In this document: piece by piece, positions 8,682 through 18,585 of the stretch
Position numbering within the stretch: the first letter of the stretch is position 1
Layout: each line of letters starts with the position of its first letter
Virus record (IMG/VR): IMGVR_UViG_3300044591_001745
Coordinates: 1 to 64,000 of that record
Strand: one strand, 5' to 3'
From: a virus
DNA: 64,000 nt
Translations under genes and position numbers: made by a program
The notes under the pieces: generated by a model
Told to the model about the DNA's origin: nothing
What the model saw: only the letters and a program-made list of their open reading frames with translations
The model's database searches: none

Positions 8682-10730
8682 TTAAGCGTCATAAACCCAC
8701 GTTATAGTCTTAGAAAAACGTCCTTCTATGGGATTCCAGGTTTCATCATCTGATTTAATATACACCTGACCAGCATATGAACCATTAATTAGAGTTATGC
8801 TTGGATCTTTTGATCTTAGATCAGCAAGTTTGGTGGGAATCCAAGTGTCTGGCAATACTGGTCTAAGCATATCTATTATATTTAATAAGTCTTTATAAAC
8901 TATACCTCCTGTCCACATAGGACAAGCATTGTATCTTGTATCAAATTCTCCCATATTACGAGGTATGGTGGTTTGTATTTCTATGCTGACCTGACGTGTT
9001 TTAGCCGTTTTGCTACCAGTATCTTGTAAAATTGGTCCACGTTTTCTTCCCATAACAAACATTTCAGCAATAACATCGGCCGGTTTAGAGTCTTGTACGT
9101 TTAATGATAAAATGGTTGCTCCTTTTATCTGGTTAGCTCCTCTGCGATTATTAAATTCACAACTATATGTTATAGTCCCACGCGTTGGATCGCTACCTAT
9201 AGTTTTATTAACAAATCGCGTATCTAAAATAATGTTTTCTCTTTTATCTAAATAATCACAAGTACCAAAATTAGTTTGAGGATACCTTATCTGAAAATTT
9301 CCACCATCACTTACTTGCGGTATGACTCCTCCCCAAACTGATCTATTTAATTCTCCATTTGTATTATCTAAAGTATTATTAGTAGCATTTATTTTAGTTG
9401 TCTGACCCTGCACCATATACATAGCTAAACTATTACTTCTGGCATATAATAATGGTTCAACAAAATTTCTCCAAGCCTCTAAGGCATTATTATATTTAGC
9501 ACTATAAATAGCTCCTTCATTAATATTTTGTAAATCTAATTTACCTCTATCCAATCCCACTCCAGCTGGCGGTAAAGAATTATAGGCATTATGTGTAGTG
9601 GTCTGCTTTAATGCTGATCCTTCGGTATATCCAGCTTTTTTGATTTCTAGTCCTTGTACAGTACCATTAATCCTTACGGTAACATTAAAGTTATTGTCTT
9701 GAGTAACCTCTACGCTGTAATCTTCTAAGTAATGAGTAGGCTTGCTAAGAGCTAACCATGTATCCGTAATATCGAAAGTACCATTAGACTCACTAACATT
9801 AGTGGCTCTTACATGATTATACAAATAAATTTCTTCGTTTTGAGTTTTACTACCAGTAGCATTATTTTCATTAACATAGCTATGTTGGCCAAATCCATTA
9901 TTATTATATGCTAAAAATACATGATTAATATTATTGTGTGGCATCTTAATGTGTTCTTCAACAAATCGTTTAGCATTATACCATGCAGAATCATTAAAGT
10001 TACGGGAAAGACCAGCAGCTTCTCCAGCATTGTATTGTCCTGTTGGTGCAGATAGTCCTTGTGCTCCTACTCTGTGAGTGATTCTGAATTGTATTAAATT
10101 ATCTAACTTATTTAGTCCGGCTGGCCAGTCTTGGACTGTTGCGTTAGGATTATTATTCAATACATTTAAATGATAATATGCCGCATCTTCTACTGGCTCT
10201 ATAGTCCACTCATCTGTGTAGCTACTAATGGTATAAGAATGAGCATGTGGTAAGGTAGCATTCTTTGAATGATTGCATTGTAGTTCCACAGTATAGTCTA
10301 TTGTTTGAACCCAATTGTCTTCTGTTTTAGATATGTTATAACTCATCACCTTGCACATAAAACCTTTACCTAACCCATTTGGTGTCTGAATAGTATCATC
10401 CCACCAGAATCCAAACTTGCCATTCGAAACACCATTGGCTAGAGCTTGGCTATTATTAGCAGAACATGTGACGGTTAGTAGGCCATCTCTACTAAAAAGA
10501 TGTCGTAATTGTTTTTCATCTTCTAAAAGACGATCTAATCCGGGTTTATGAGCTTGTTCACTTACTCCTTTTTTATATGCTGTGATTTTTCCTTCTAGTG
10601 TAATATTAATAGTTTCAGATAAGATATGTACATTAGCACTATCTCTATTGGTAGTTTTACTCAGATTAATGAATGGGGTTGGACCAAATTTATTTAGGTC
10701 TATCCCATCATACCATATCTTTGCTCCCAT
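8682..10730 (-). CDS. Conserved tail/baseplate structural protein
   Basis: This 682-residue protein starts at the ATG at 10730 with AAGGA eight bases upstream. Its N-terminal 170 residues are a compact beta-rich domain that opens with a Gly-Pro-Thr-Pro-Phe stretch and a 'SETINITLEGKI' strand, then a helix ending in LRHLFSRDGLLTV. This is the arrangement expected of a beta-sandwich tail ring protein. The same kind of segment recurs near residues 500-560, suggesting an internal duplication or two similar domains. There is no Cys cluster, signal peptide or membrane segment. It lies just upstream of the hub-like protein, so a distal tail or baseplate ring role is plausible. No exact family is assigned. 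Confidence 0.82.
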   Translation of the reverse strand: MGAKIWYDGIDLNKFGPTPFINLSKTTNRDSANVHILSETINITLEGKITAYKKGVSEQAHKPGLDRLLEDEKQLRHLFSRDGLLTVTCSANNSQALANGVSNGKFGFWWDDTIQTPNGLGKGFMCKVMSYNISKTEDNWVQTIDYTVELQCNHSKNATLPHAHSYTISSYTDEWTIEPVEDAAYYHLNVLNNNPNATVQDWPAGLNKLDNLIQFRITHRVGAQGLSAPTGQYNAGEAAGLSRNFNDSAWYNAKRFVEEHIKMPHNNINHVFLAYNNNGFGQHSYVNENNATGSKTQNEEIYLYNHVRATNVSESNGTFDITDTWLALSKPTHYLEDYSVEVTQDNNFNVTVRINGTVQGLEIKKAGYTEGSALKQTTTHNAYNSLPPAGVGLDRGKLDLQNINEGAIYSAKYNNALEAWRNFVEPLLYARSNSLAMYMVQGQTTKINATNNTLDNTNGELNRSVWGGVIPQVSDGGNFQIRYPQTNFGTCDYLDKRENIILDTRFVNKTIGSDPTRGTITYSCEFNNRRGANQIKGATILSLNVQDSKPADVIAEMFVMGRKRGPILQDTGSKTAKTRQVSIEIQTTIPRNMGEFDTRYNACPMWTGGIVYKDLLNIIDMLRPVLPDTWIPTKLADLRSKDPSITLINGSYAGQVYIKSDDETWNPIEGRFSKTITWVYDA

Positions 10731-10747
10731 AAATTAAATCCTTAGCG

Positions 10748-10770
10748 AAAAATCACATTATGTGAATATT
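10748..10770 (-). terminator. Weak terminator-like hairpin at the end of the RCC1/PT gene
   Basis: The minus-strand RNA reads TTCACATAATGTGATTTTT. A short stem (TCAC/GTGA) encloses the TAA stop codon of the upstream gene and is followed by five U. The stem is short and AT-rich, so this may only pause or attenuate transcription or protect a 3' end. Confidence 0.3.
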
Positions 10771-13700
10771 CTGTTTGGTACAATTAGTATATGATTAGCC
10801 AGATGTCCTATTCCTATATTATCTATTACACTAATATCATTACTTATATTGATAGATCCCCATGGTCCATTTGCACTAATTGGCATTTCAAAAGGAACAA
10901 TGGGTAGATTAATAACAGATGGTATATTACGAATAGAACTAGATAAAGCATCTCTATTGGTAATATTGCCAGTTTGACCAAGATTACTTTCACCCCAAGA
11001 ATACATTTTATTATCTGTTGACTTTATGGCAAATGATGTTATTCTGCCAGCATAAACTCGTTTCCAGTAATTACGACTATTATCATTATTGACGAAACCA
11101 AAGTCTACTTCATTAATGTCTATTTCGTTAGGATCGGCATCAACGGTTTTTGGAGAAGTATTAACTCTAGCCAATTGTCCGAAACTATTATCTCCCCAGG
11201 CCCATAGAGAGCCATAAGTTTCTATACTACTAAATTCTTTCTTGATGGCTAAATTATGATATGCCCCAGCTGCTATATCTAACCAAACGTCTGTTTCTAC
11301 AGATCTGTTCTGTATATCAGAATAGTTATCTTGTAATACATACATTTTTAATGGTAGTGGAGCATATGGAATAATAACGCTCGACCTATTAGGAAGATCT
11401 TTTTCTGCAATGCTTCCTACAGACGGATAGCTTTCTTGTACAACAACTGCTTTGTACAATAGGGTCGAACTTTCTCCTAATCCAAGTTGTTTAAAGTCAT
11501 TATCTCCCCAAACCCACATTTGACCCATCTCGTCTAAACCAAGAGTATGGAATCTGCCCAATGAAATTTTCTTCCATGCGAAACCTCTATTATAGCAATA
11601 CCCGCGACCAGGAGGAGGATTAACTAATCTCATTTTGGTAGTCAGACCAATTAAAACTGTTGGCTTATTATTAACTATCACAGGCTCTTTATTATTATTA
11701 ACCTTTTGAATGATACCTAATCCTAATTGTCCGTACTTGTTACTTCCGCATACAAAAAGTCTGCCATTAGTATCTAGAGCCATTGAATGAGATTCACCAC
11801 CATATACCCTACTAAACTGCTCATATTCATAATTATTATCATTAGTAGACCATTCTGTATCTAAGAATCTAATAATAGATACATATTTGATGCTATTTAT
11901 ATCAATAGAATTAATATTTTCATGATCTATACGCAACTTAGTAACGCCATTGCTTGGTATCCATTCAACATTTAATACCTTAACTTTGTGTAATAATGCT
12001 GGACTAGAATTTTCAGTATATGCATCAAGCATTACTTGATTTTTATTAGTATTAGTCAAAATAGAACTAATATCTCCATAGATTGTAATTACAGAAAATG
12101 CTGCTTTAGTTGGAGTTACAGTAGGAGTAGCGGTGCCGGTATTGGTCTGTGTTGGAGTAACAGAACGAGTAGGAGTAACGCTAACTGTAGTCGAAGGAGT
12201 AGGACTATTCGTAGGAGTTTGTGTACGAGTAGCCGTTACAGTTACGGTCGATGTTGGAGTAGCCGTTAATGTACGCGTTGGAGTAGGTGTAGCAGTTGGT
12301 GTTGGGGTTTGATTTGGAGAAGCTGATGGTGAAGCAGTTATACTCACTGTCGGTGTTGATGTGAGTGTTGTAGTTGATGTTTGTGTGGCCGTTAATGTTG
12401 TAGTTGTAGTCGGAGTCGCTGTTGGAGTAGTTGTTAAGGTTGTAGTTGTACTAGGAGTAAAACTAATAGTGGGGGTCGGAGTTGGAGTTGCTAAGAATAC
12501 ATCATTATTGTCTACACAATATCTATATTCCTTATATGCCTTGATCTTTTTAGGAGTTGGATTAGCTAATAAACCAGGGTCTGTGTCAATTTTGGTCTTT
12601 GAAACTACAGTAGCAACAACATCAAAATCAATTGGCTCATAATCTTCCCATTGTATTCTGATGGTAGTAGAATTAAAAGCAGTTAAAGAGGGAGCATTGA
12701 TCCATACTTTCGCAACACTTCTCTTATGAATATTTCCATCATAATAATCAATAAAAATTTCATCATTAACGGAGAATTCACTTCTAACGTCACCAGGAAC
12801 AATGATATCATATAGGTCCAAATCACTAGAAAAAGTACCAATGCTATAGATAGGACGCTCTAAGTAATGATTACCTAATTGTCCATCAGAGTTTCTACCC
12901 CATGTCCAAATGTCTCCGTTAGAATCAAGAGCTATACCGTGCATGGCTCCTAGACTAACCTGTTCGAATGTTACTCCGGCCACTCCGGAGACTCTAGTGA
13001 ACATAGACTTACTTTCAAAATTACCAATACCCAATTGTCCCCAGGCATTAACGCCTATGGCATGTAATGATCCGCTAGTATCAATAGCAACTGTAAAATT
13101 AGAACCAGCAGCTACGCTATCAAATTCAACAGTGTTATTGGTATTGTGATCTCTATAGTAAAGAATATTTTGATAATTGACTAATTTTTCATTAGTTTGT
13201 GCTGCAAGACGCGGTGGATCTAAAAATCTTTCATTCAATAAATGACTCATACCCAATTGACCATAAGAATTATCACCCCACACTAATGTATTAGATACTA
13301 ATGCTGTAGGAGTTGGGGTTACTGTAGGTGTTCTTGTTTGGGTTGGAGTAAGTGTAGCAGTTATGCTTGGTGTGGGCGTTACTGTTGAAGTTAGGCTCGG
13401 AGTTAATGTAACTGTAGATGTTGGGGTGGGAGTGCTAGTTTTGGTTGGAGTAACAGTAATAGTTGAAGTTTGTGTTGGAGTAGGAGTTTGCGTATTTGTA
13501 GCGGTTAATGTCAATGTACTAGTTGGGGTCCTAGTATTTGTTGGGGTTTGTGTTTGTGTGCTAGTTGGTGTTCTTGTAGGAGTACTAGAGTATGTTGGCG
13601 TAGTAGTAGGAGTGCGTGTAGGATTAGGTGTTCTAGTAGGAGTTTGTGTTGGAGTAGCACTTAATGTTTGCGTTGTAGTCTGAGTTAATGTTGGAGTCTG

Positions 13701-14213
13701 TGTCGGTGTTTGTGTGGCCGTTGGTGTTGGGGTTATCAAAACAGACTGGCTAATATATGAATATGGTTGTATATTATTAAAAGGATTAGTGTTATTGGTT
13801 TGTCCCATAACCCAATAAGAACTAGGAGCATAGTTGCTATCTAATTGAGGGAGATAACCAAAAGTAATAGTGGCTCTATAGCCCAAGCCGGTAATATTGG
13901 GATTATTTGTGCCATTATTATTTGTAGTTAAATAAGCTACAACTCTATTATTGGCATCCAGCATGACTAGTTCTAATTCAGCATAAATAAGTTGACTATT
14001 AGCTGGAGTAGTATTAATAGCTAGTGAAATAATATTTTCATATGAATAAGTATAATTGTCATGAGTATCTGTAACGGTACCAACTAATGCGGTGCCCAAT
14101 GACTGAGAAGCAGTTGTTCCAGTATCTGGATTCCTAAGAGTAAATTTTCCACTTACTCTGTAAATCTGTAATGGATATTGAATTAATTCATTGTAATTTG
14201 TTGCTATTCTCAT
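10758..14213 (-). CDS. RCC1 beta-propeller protein with two Pro/Thr mucin-like linkers
   Basis: This 1151-residue protein has an N-terminal beta domain (1-160), a Pro/Thr/Gln/Arg linker (about 161-306), three RCC1-type blades (about 308-460), a spacer, a second Pro/Thr linker (about 574-703) and four more blades (about 794-1095). Seven blade signatures are visible, for example [28 protein letters not shown] and [14 protein letters not shown], which is the number needed to close an RCC1 propeller. The second linker is inserted inside the propeller. RCC1 repeats are binding scaffolds, so a receptor-binding or tail-decoration role is likely (inference). The start overlaps the upstream TAA (TAATG) with AAAGGA in front. 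The neighbouring upstream gene is a paralogue with the same fold. Confidence 0.9.
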   Translation of the reverse strand: MRIATNYNELIQYPLQIYRVSGKFTLRNPDTGTTASQSLGTALVGTVTDTHDNYTYSYENIISLAINTTPANSQLIYAELELVMLDANNRVVAYLTTNNNGTNNPNITGLGYRATITFGYLPQLDSNYAPSSYWVMGQTNNTNPFNNIQPYSYISQSVLITPTPTATQTPTQTPTLTQTTTQTLSATPTQTPTRTPNPTRTPTTTPTYSSTPTRTPTSTQTQTPTNTRTPTSTLTLTATNTQTPTPTQTSTITVTPTKTSTPTPTSTVTLTPSLTSTVTPTPSITATLTPTQTRTPTVTPTPTALVSNTLVWGDNSYGQLGMSHLLNERFLDPPRLAAQTNEKLVNYQNILYYRDHNTNNTVEFDSVAAGSNFTVAIDTSGSLHAIGVNAWGQLGIGNFESKSMFTRVSGVAGVTFEQVSLGAMHGIALDSNGDIWTWGRNSDGQLGNHYLERPIYSIGTFSSDLDLYDIIVPGDVRSEFSVNDEIFIDYYDGNIHKRSVAKVWINAPSLTAFNSTTIRIQWEDYEPIDFDVVATVVSKTKIDTDPGLLANPTPKKIKAYKEYRYCVDNNDVFLATPTPTPTISFTPSTTTTLTTTPTATPTTTTTLTATQTSTTTLTSTPTVSITASPSASPNQTPTPTATPTPTRTLTATPTSTVTVTATRTQTPTNSPTPSTTVSVTPTRSVTPTQTNTGTATPTVTPTKAAFSVITIYGDISSILTNTNKNQVMLDAYTENSSPALLHKVKVLNVEWIPSNGVTKLRIDHENINSIDINSIKYVSIIRFLDTEWSTNDNNYEYEQFSRVYGGESHSMALDTNGRLFVCGSNKYGQLGLGIIQKVNNNKEPVIVNNKPTVLIGLTTKMRLVNPPPGRGYCYNRGFAWKKISLGRFHTLGLDEMGQMWVWGDNDFKQLGLGESSTLLYKAVVVQESYPSVGSIAEKDLPNRSSVIIPYAPLPLKMYVLQDNYSDIQNRSVETDVWLDIAAGAYHNLAIKKEFSSIETYGSLWAWGDNSFGQLARVNTSPKTVDADPNEIDINEVDFGFVNNDNSRNYWKRVYAGRITSFAIKSTDNKMYSWGESNLGQTGNITNRDALSSSIRNIPSVINLPIVPFEMPISANGPWGSINISNDISVIDNIGIGHLANHILIVPNRIFT
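12105..12490. repeat. Pro/Thr-coding low-complexity tract (intra-propeller linker)
   Basis: About 130 codons of Thr-Pro, Thr-Ala and Thr-Ser units appear on the plus strand as degenerate ggagtagg/gttggagt repeats. The tract lies between the third and fourth RCC1 blades of the protein at 10758-14213. Units vary in codon use, so it is an old, diverged repeat rather than a fresh expansion. Confidence 0.9.
13295..13735. repeat. Pro/Thr-coding low-complexity tract (N-terminal linker)
   Basis: About 145 codons of TPT-type repeats with interspersed Gln, Arg, Asn and Val connect the N-terminal domain of the RCC1 protein to its propeller. The composition resembles an extended mucin-like stalk and offers many potential O-glycosylation positions. 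Confidence 0.9.
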
Positions 14214-17200
14214 TATTCATCCTTTAAAACTATAAAATACCCAGCTGTTATATCTGGTACAACAGCTTTGAAACGCGACCTTACGGCACTGTTAGGAGTG
14301 GTTCCTGTTCCCCAACCTGTACTGGTGCTAGTATACAATGCTGCTATTGTCGATCCATATTCATAATACGAGATATTTGTTGAATTTAATGTTGTTGCTA
14401 TAGCAACATTAGTCGGCACACTGCTTGGGACAGTACCTATTATAACGGGGCCATTTCCAGCATTGCCTGATCCTCCAGTACCTAATAGTATGTCCTCTAC
14501 GCCAGTCCAATTGGTTGGTAGATTTTGAGCTGTGTCTATAAAAGGATTCATGTGTAATTTATTATTAACATCATAAGCTATAAGCACACTACTACTTGCT
14601 GATAGCTTAGAATATGCCGTACTATTATCAATTAGTACAGGAGCAACAGATGATCCGCTTAGAGTCAATGTGCCCGTATTTACTTTGATGGTACCTCCAA
14701 CCCAAACATTGCCTCCTCCCCAATAGCCAGATAAACGATATAATCCTCCGTCGCTCTTTATTCCATAGAAACCTCCAGCATTACCGGCAACTGATTGCCA
14801 AGAGTCGGTACTAACTCTAACAGGAGCAGTAGAGAAAGTAAAAGTACCGGCCGATCCAGCACCGGTTACTAATCTATTGTCTCCCCAAGCCCATAACGTA
14901 TTATCTGATGCTGAAATCATATACAGAGTAGAAGTATATAATGTATTAGAATCGTATCCCCATCCTGCTACTGATGTAGCCTGAAGATTAACAGACGTGC
15001 CTATTCTGTTCCATGTCGTAGTTGATCCCAAAATAGAACTAGATGATATACCATATATTTTACCAGATTGAGATATGGCAAATAAATATCTTATTGCACC
15101 GGCAGATGTTTGTGGCGATCCAGGATTACCTATTAATTTTACAATGGTTTCACCAGCAGGATTGTTAATTATAGACGATCCTCCAAAAGTATTTGCTGAT
15201 GAACATACTACTACGCCATTGGATAATAAAAATGCAGTATAGAAACGATCAACATAGACAGCCTGAGTAACTTTTGTATTTTGATTACCCGATCCTGTTT
15301 TAAGTGTCCCGACTGAGCCATAATTAAACTCATTCCATTGAGTCCAAATAGCTCCTGGCGTGGTTGGTATAGTTGATGAAACACTACTACGAGTACCTCT
15401 ATAAAAGACTGCTGCTGATTTATCTATTAATGTAGCAGCTGCGGTGACTATGGGGTAGGCGTTATACGATCCAGAGACTATGCAACGATATCTATAACTA
15501 TCAAAAGTAGTATTTAAGTTTGATAAATATAAAATATTATTTGTAGATCCATTGATATTGGACCAATTTATGCCACTGTCGGTTGAGACTTGCCATTGAT
15601 AAGTTATTTGAGCATAGTTCGTGGCAGAAGCCGAAACGCTGAACGAAGCTGCTCCGGCTAAAGATTCAACGCTTTGGGGATTTGCAGAAATTGTTAGAAT
15701 AGCACCACTCCTAATTGCAGCAGAACTATTGCCTCCAGCATATACAGACTCCCAATACGTGTCTCCATTTGCACTAATTTGAACAGGACTTGAGCTGTTA
15801 ATATTTGTTCCATTTCCTAGCTGTCCTTGTAAGTTATTCCCCCATGCCCATAATGAACCATCAATTTTAATGCCTATTACGTGCGTGTTACCAGCACTAA
15901 TGTCTAACCATGTTCCTGATAGTTGATATGGACTATTACGAGAAGTTGTTGTAGAATCTCCTAATTGACCAACGGCATTATTTCCCCAAACCCATAGTGA
16001 TCCATTGGTTTTTAAAGCGGCAGTAAAACCTGCTCCGCAGACAACTTTTGACCAATCGCTACCAGCTACAGCAGTTGGAGCCGATGTATTTGTGTTGTTT
16101 CCTAAGCCCAGTTGCCCATCAGTATTTTGTCCCCATGTATATAATGTTCCACTATTATCAATGGCGGCCGAATGATTCTGCCCACATGCTACACTAACAA
16201 TGTTTGTGGTTATCGTAACAAAAGTATTTTGAGAAGTATTATTGCCTGTACCTAATTGACCATTAGAGTTTAATCCGCAAGCAACCAAGGTTCCATCTGT
16301 TCTAACTGCTAAACTGTGATTTTCTCCAACAGCTATATCTTTGTAATCATTAGTATCCGATATTGCAGTCAATGAGGAAATGACTGTTGACGATGTTCCG
16401 AGTCCACACTGTCCATTAGTATTGTTACCACACGCATATAAGCTATTGCCATTACTATCAGATATAATAAACAAATTATGATTATATTTAGTTACTGCTT
16501 TTACTGCATTTAAAATATTGTTAGCAGAAGCTTGACCCTGGGTATTAATGCCAAAAGAATTAAGTATGCCACTAGCATTAATTAATATCGTATGGTTTTG
16601 TCCTAATGAAGCACTTCTGTAAATATTTGATGGATTGTTTCCGAATCTAGGAAGATTTGAAGAGCCAGTATAGCTTAATTGATCGTTATTATTAGAACCC
16701 CATAACAATAAACCACCAAAAGTATCGGCCACATTTAGTGTGGCGGCGTTACTCGTTACAGGATTTGCTGCTGTATTGGACGAAACAACTACTCTATATT
16801 GATCATTATCAGATGATCTGGTCAAATTAGTAATAGTTAATGTGGTAGAGCTACCAACTCCGGGAATATTAGTGAAAGTAGCTCCGCCATCAGAACTTCT
16901 TTGCCATGTATATGTTAAATTATATAGAGTGGAACCAAGAGAAGGTATGGATGCTAATGTATAAAAAGTTGCACTAGCATTGAATGATGTGACGTTCTGT
17001 GGTTGCAAGGAAATAACAATTTGTGGAGCCGTGACAATGAGTGTTCCAGCGGTAGTGGTTTGGCTAGTAGCTCCGCCATTTCCAGAGACTATTACACGAT
17101 ACATACTACCACTATCTGCTACTGTTAAATTACTCAAGTTTAGCGTACTACTATTAGCTCCGGATATATTGCTATAAGTTGTTCCGCTATTAGTACTTTT

Positions 17201-18547
17201 CTGCCATTGATAAGATAACGTGCAATAATCTGGAGATACATTTGCTTCTACACTAAATGCTCCTGATGTTCCTGATGTAGTCAAATTTTCCGGATCGCTA
17301 GTGATTGTTATCTGGGCTGTTGTAACAGACAATACAGAATTACTACTGTTAACCGGGGTCGGAGTTGATCCTCCACCAGAGGCTACTCCACTAATACGAA
17401 CTCTATAAAAAGCTCCGTTATCAGATAGCTGGGGGTTTGTAATGGTATAAGATGAGGTTACAGCACCAGAGATATCGTTCCAATTACTACCACTATCGGT
17501 GCTTTTTTGCCATTGATACAATAAAGTTATAGATGATGGTACTGCTACGGCGGTAACACTGATTGTTCGATTAATACCTATAGCAGTGAAGATGTCTGAT
17601 ACTGGTTGACTTGTAATATTAATACCAGCTGGTAGCGGAGGTCCGCTGTTTGATGGAGTCTGAGTGTTGGTGGGCGTTACGGTCGGAGTGGCGGGAATAC
17701 CGGCATCGAACCAGAAGCGAGCATTAGGATAATGATCTATACCGGGAGCCGGATAATTGTTACCAAATAATGGATATGAACCATCTTCTGTTGTGGATGG
17801 CCCTTGACGTCCTTTTGGCTTTCCATTGGCAATCCAATTTACATAGCGAGCTATATCACTCCAGCTTACATAGCTGATGGTTCTACTAAGATGTTCTGGT
17901 TGATTAGGAAAACAAGAAGTAGCACCAACAACACATCCATCTACGCTATATACATAAAAGAAACCGTCGTAATCTTTATTAATTCCACAAGCTTTATCTT
18001 TTTCCATTTGTGGTTTCCACAACATATGTGGATCATCGTATTGTGCTACGCTATTTAAAAATTCTACCCAGTCAGCAACAGTAATAGTTGTCCTATATGT
18101 ACCGAATGTTTCTTCGTCCCTAGAAACTATAGTATAGTTGACTATATTACGATGTCTATCAATATTACGAGGAGTAGGAGTAACTGTTGGAGTTGGAGTA
18201 GCAGTACACTGTAAACTAGAACATGATGTATTTTTAACGCAAATAATTTGTCTTCTTAACTTAGTAGTTGTCAATTCGCTATATGGACCGTCAGAAGATA
18301 TTCCATAAAATTCTAAGTTAATAAGATAATGGTTATTTGGATTGTCCCTTAAATGTACAATTATATTGAGCGTTTCAGAAGTGCCGTCGGCTTTAAATTC
18401 TCCTTGAGATGGATGGAATATGGCCTTCCCAGCATTCATTAGGCTGAGTTTATATTTGTAGGTTGTGCCAGGAACAAGATCAACCAAATCTATTATGGCT
18501 GAAACTTCAAATGGACACTCGCATTTGTTTACAGTAATTTCTTGCAT
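14213..18547 (-). CDS. Multi-domain adhesin-like protein: FGE-like domain, Ig-like repeats, RCC1 propeller
   Basis: The 1444-residue protein starts at 18547 (AGGA ten bases upstream). Domains in order: a Cys-containing N-terminal beta domain (1-115); a short PT spacer; a segment resembling the formylglycine-generating-enzyme/sulfatase-modifying fold (about 137-287, with [11 protein letters not shown] and [14 protein letters not shown]); three Ig-like repeats with YQWQKS- or YTWQRS-type strands (about 303-602); seven RCC1 blades (about 609-942, for example [16 protein letters not shown]); a fourth Ig-like repeat (944-1046); and a degenerate second propeller-like region to the end. The FGE-like segment stops after ARFWF, short of a full domain, and no catalytic Cys pair is evident, so it is more likely a lectin-like binding fold than an enzyme. 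Host binding or fibre decoration is inferred. Confidence 0.88.
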   Translation of the reverse strand: MQEITVNKCECPFEVSAIIDLVDLVPGTTYKYKLSLMNAGKAIFHPSQGEFKADGTSETLNIIVHLRDNPNNHYLINLEFYGISSDGPYSELTTTKLRRQIICVKNTSCSSLQCTATPTPTVTPTPRNIDRHRNIVNYTIVSRDEETFGTYRTTITVADWVEFLNSVAQYDDPHMLWKPQMEKDKACGINKDYDGFFYVYSVDGCVVGATSCFPNQPEHLSRTISYVSWSDIARYVNWIANGKPKGRQGPSTTEDGSYPLFGNNYPAPGIDHYPNARFWFDAGIPATPTVTPTNTQTPSNSGPPLPAGINITSQPVSDIFTAIGINRTISVTAVAVPSSITLLYQWQKSTDSGSNWNDISGAVTSSYTITNPQLSDNGAFYRVRISGVASGGGSTPTPVNSSNSVLSVTTAQITITSDPENLTTSGTSGAFSVEANVSPDYCTLSYQWQKSTNSGTTYSNISGANSSTLNLSNLTVADSGSMYRVIVSGNGGATSQTTTAGTLIVTAPQIVISLQPQNVTSFNASATFYTLASIPSLGSTLYNLTYTWQRSSDGGATFTNIPGVGSSTTLTITNLTRSSDNDQYRVVVSSNTAANPVTSNAATLNVADTFGGLLLWGSNNNDQLSYTGSSNLPRFGNNPSNIYRSASLGQNHTILINASGILNSFGINTQGQASANNILNAVKAVTKYNHNLFIISDSNGNSLYACGNNTNGQCGLGTSSTVISSLTAISDTNDYKDIAVGENHSLAVRTDGTLVACGLNSNGQLGTGNNTSQNTFVTITTNIVSVACGQNHSAAIDNSGTLYTWGQNTDGQLGLGNNTNTSAPTAVAGSDWSKVVCGAGFTAALKTNGSLWVWGNNAVGQLGDSTTTSRNSPYQLSGTWLDISAGNTHVIGIKIDGSLWAWGNNLQGQLGNGTNINSSSPVQISANGDTYWESVYAGGNSSAAIRSGAILTISANPQSVESLAGAASFSVSASATNYAQITYQWQVSTDSGINWSNINGSTNNILYLSNLNTTFDSYRYRCIVSGSYNAYPIVTAAATLIDKSAAVFYRGTRSSVSSTIPTTPGAIWTQWNEFNYGSVGTLKTGSGNQNTKVTQAVYVDRFYTAFLLSNGVVVCSSANTFGGSSIINNPAGETIVKLIGNPGSPQTSAGAIRYLFAISQSGKIYGISSSSILGSTTTWNRIGTSVNLQATSVAGWGYDSNTLYTSTLYMISASDNTLWAWGDNRLVTGAGSAGTFTFSTAPVRVSTDSWQSVAGNAGGFYGIKSDGGLYRLSGYWGGGNVWVGGTIKVNTGTLTLSGSSVAPVLIDNSTAYSKLSASSSVLIAYDVNNKLHMNPFIDTAQNLPTNWTGVEDILLGTGGSGNAGNGPVIIGTVPSSVPTNVAIATTLNSTNISYYEYGSTIAALYTSTSTGWGTGTTPNSAVRSRFKAVVPDITAGYFIVLKDE

Positions 18548-18585
18548 TTTTTAGAATCCTATGCTGTTATCTAATAATACCCCAA

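Noticed and set aside
13363-13683. Plus-strand Val/Gly-rich open frames opposite the Pro/Thr tracts.
   Set aside because: They are mirror images of the PT repeats (Val/Gly codons oppose Thr/Pro codons) and carry no independent signal.
17690-18140. A diversity-generating retroelement linked to the FGE-like segment.
   Set aside because: No reverse transcriptase, accessory gene or template/variable repeat pair is visible in the window.
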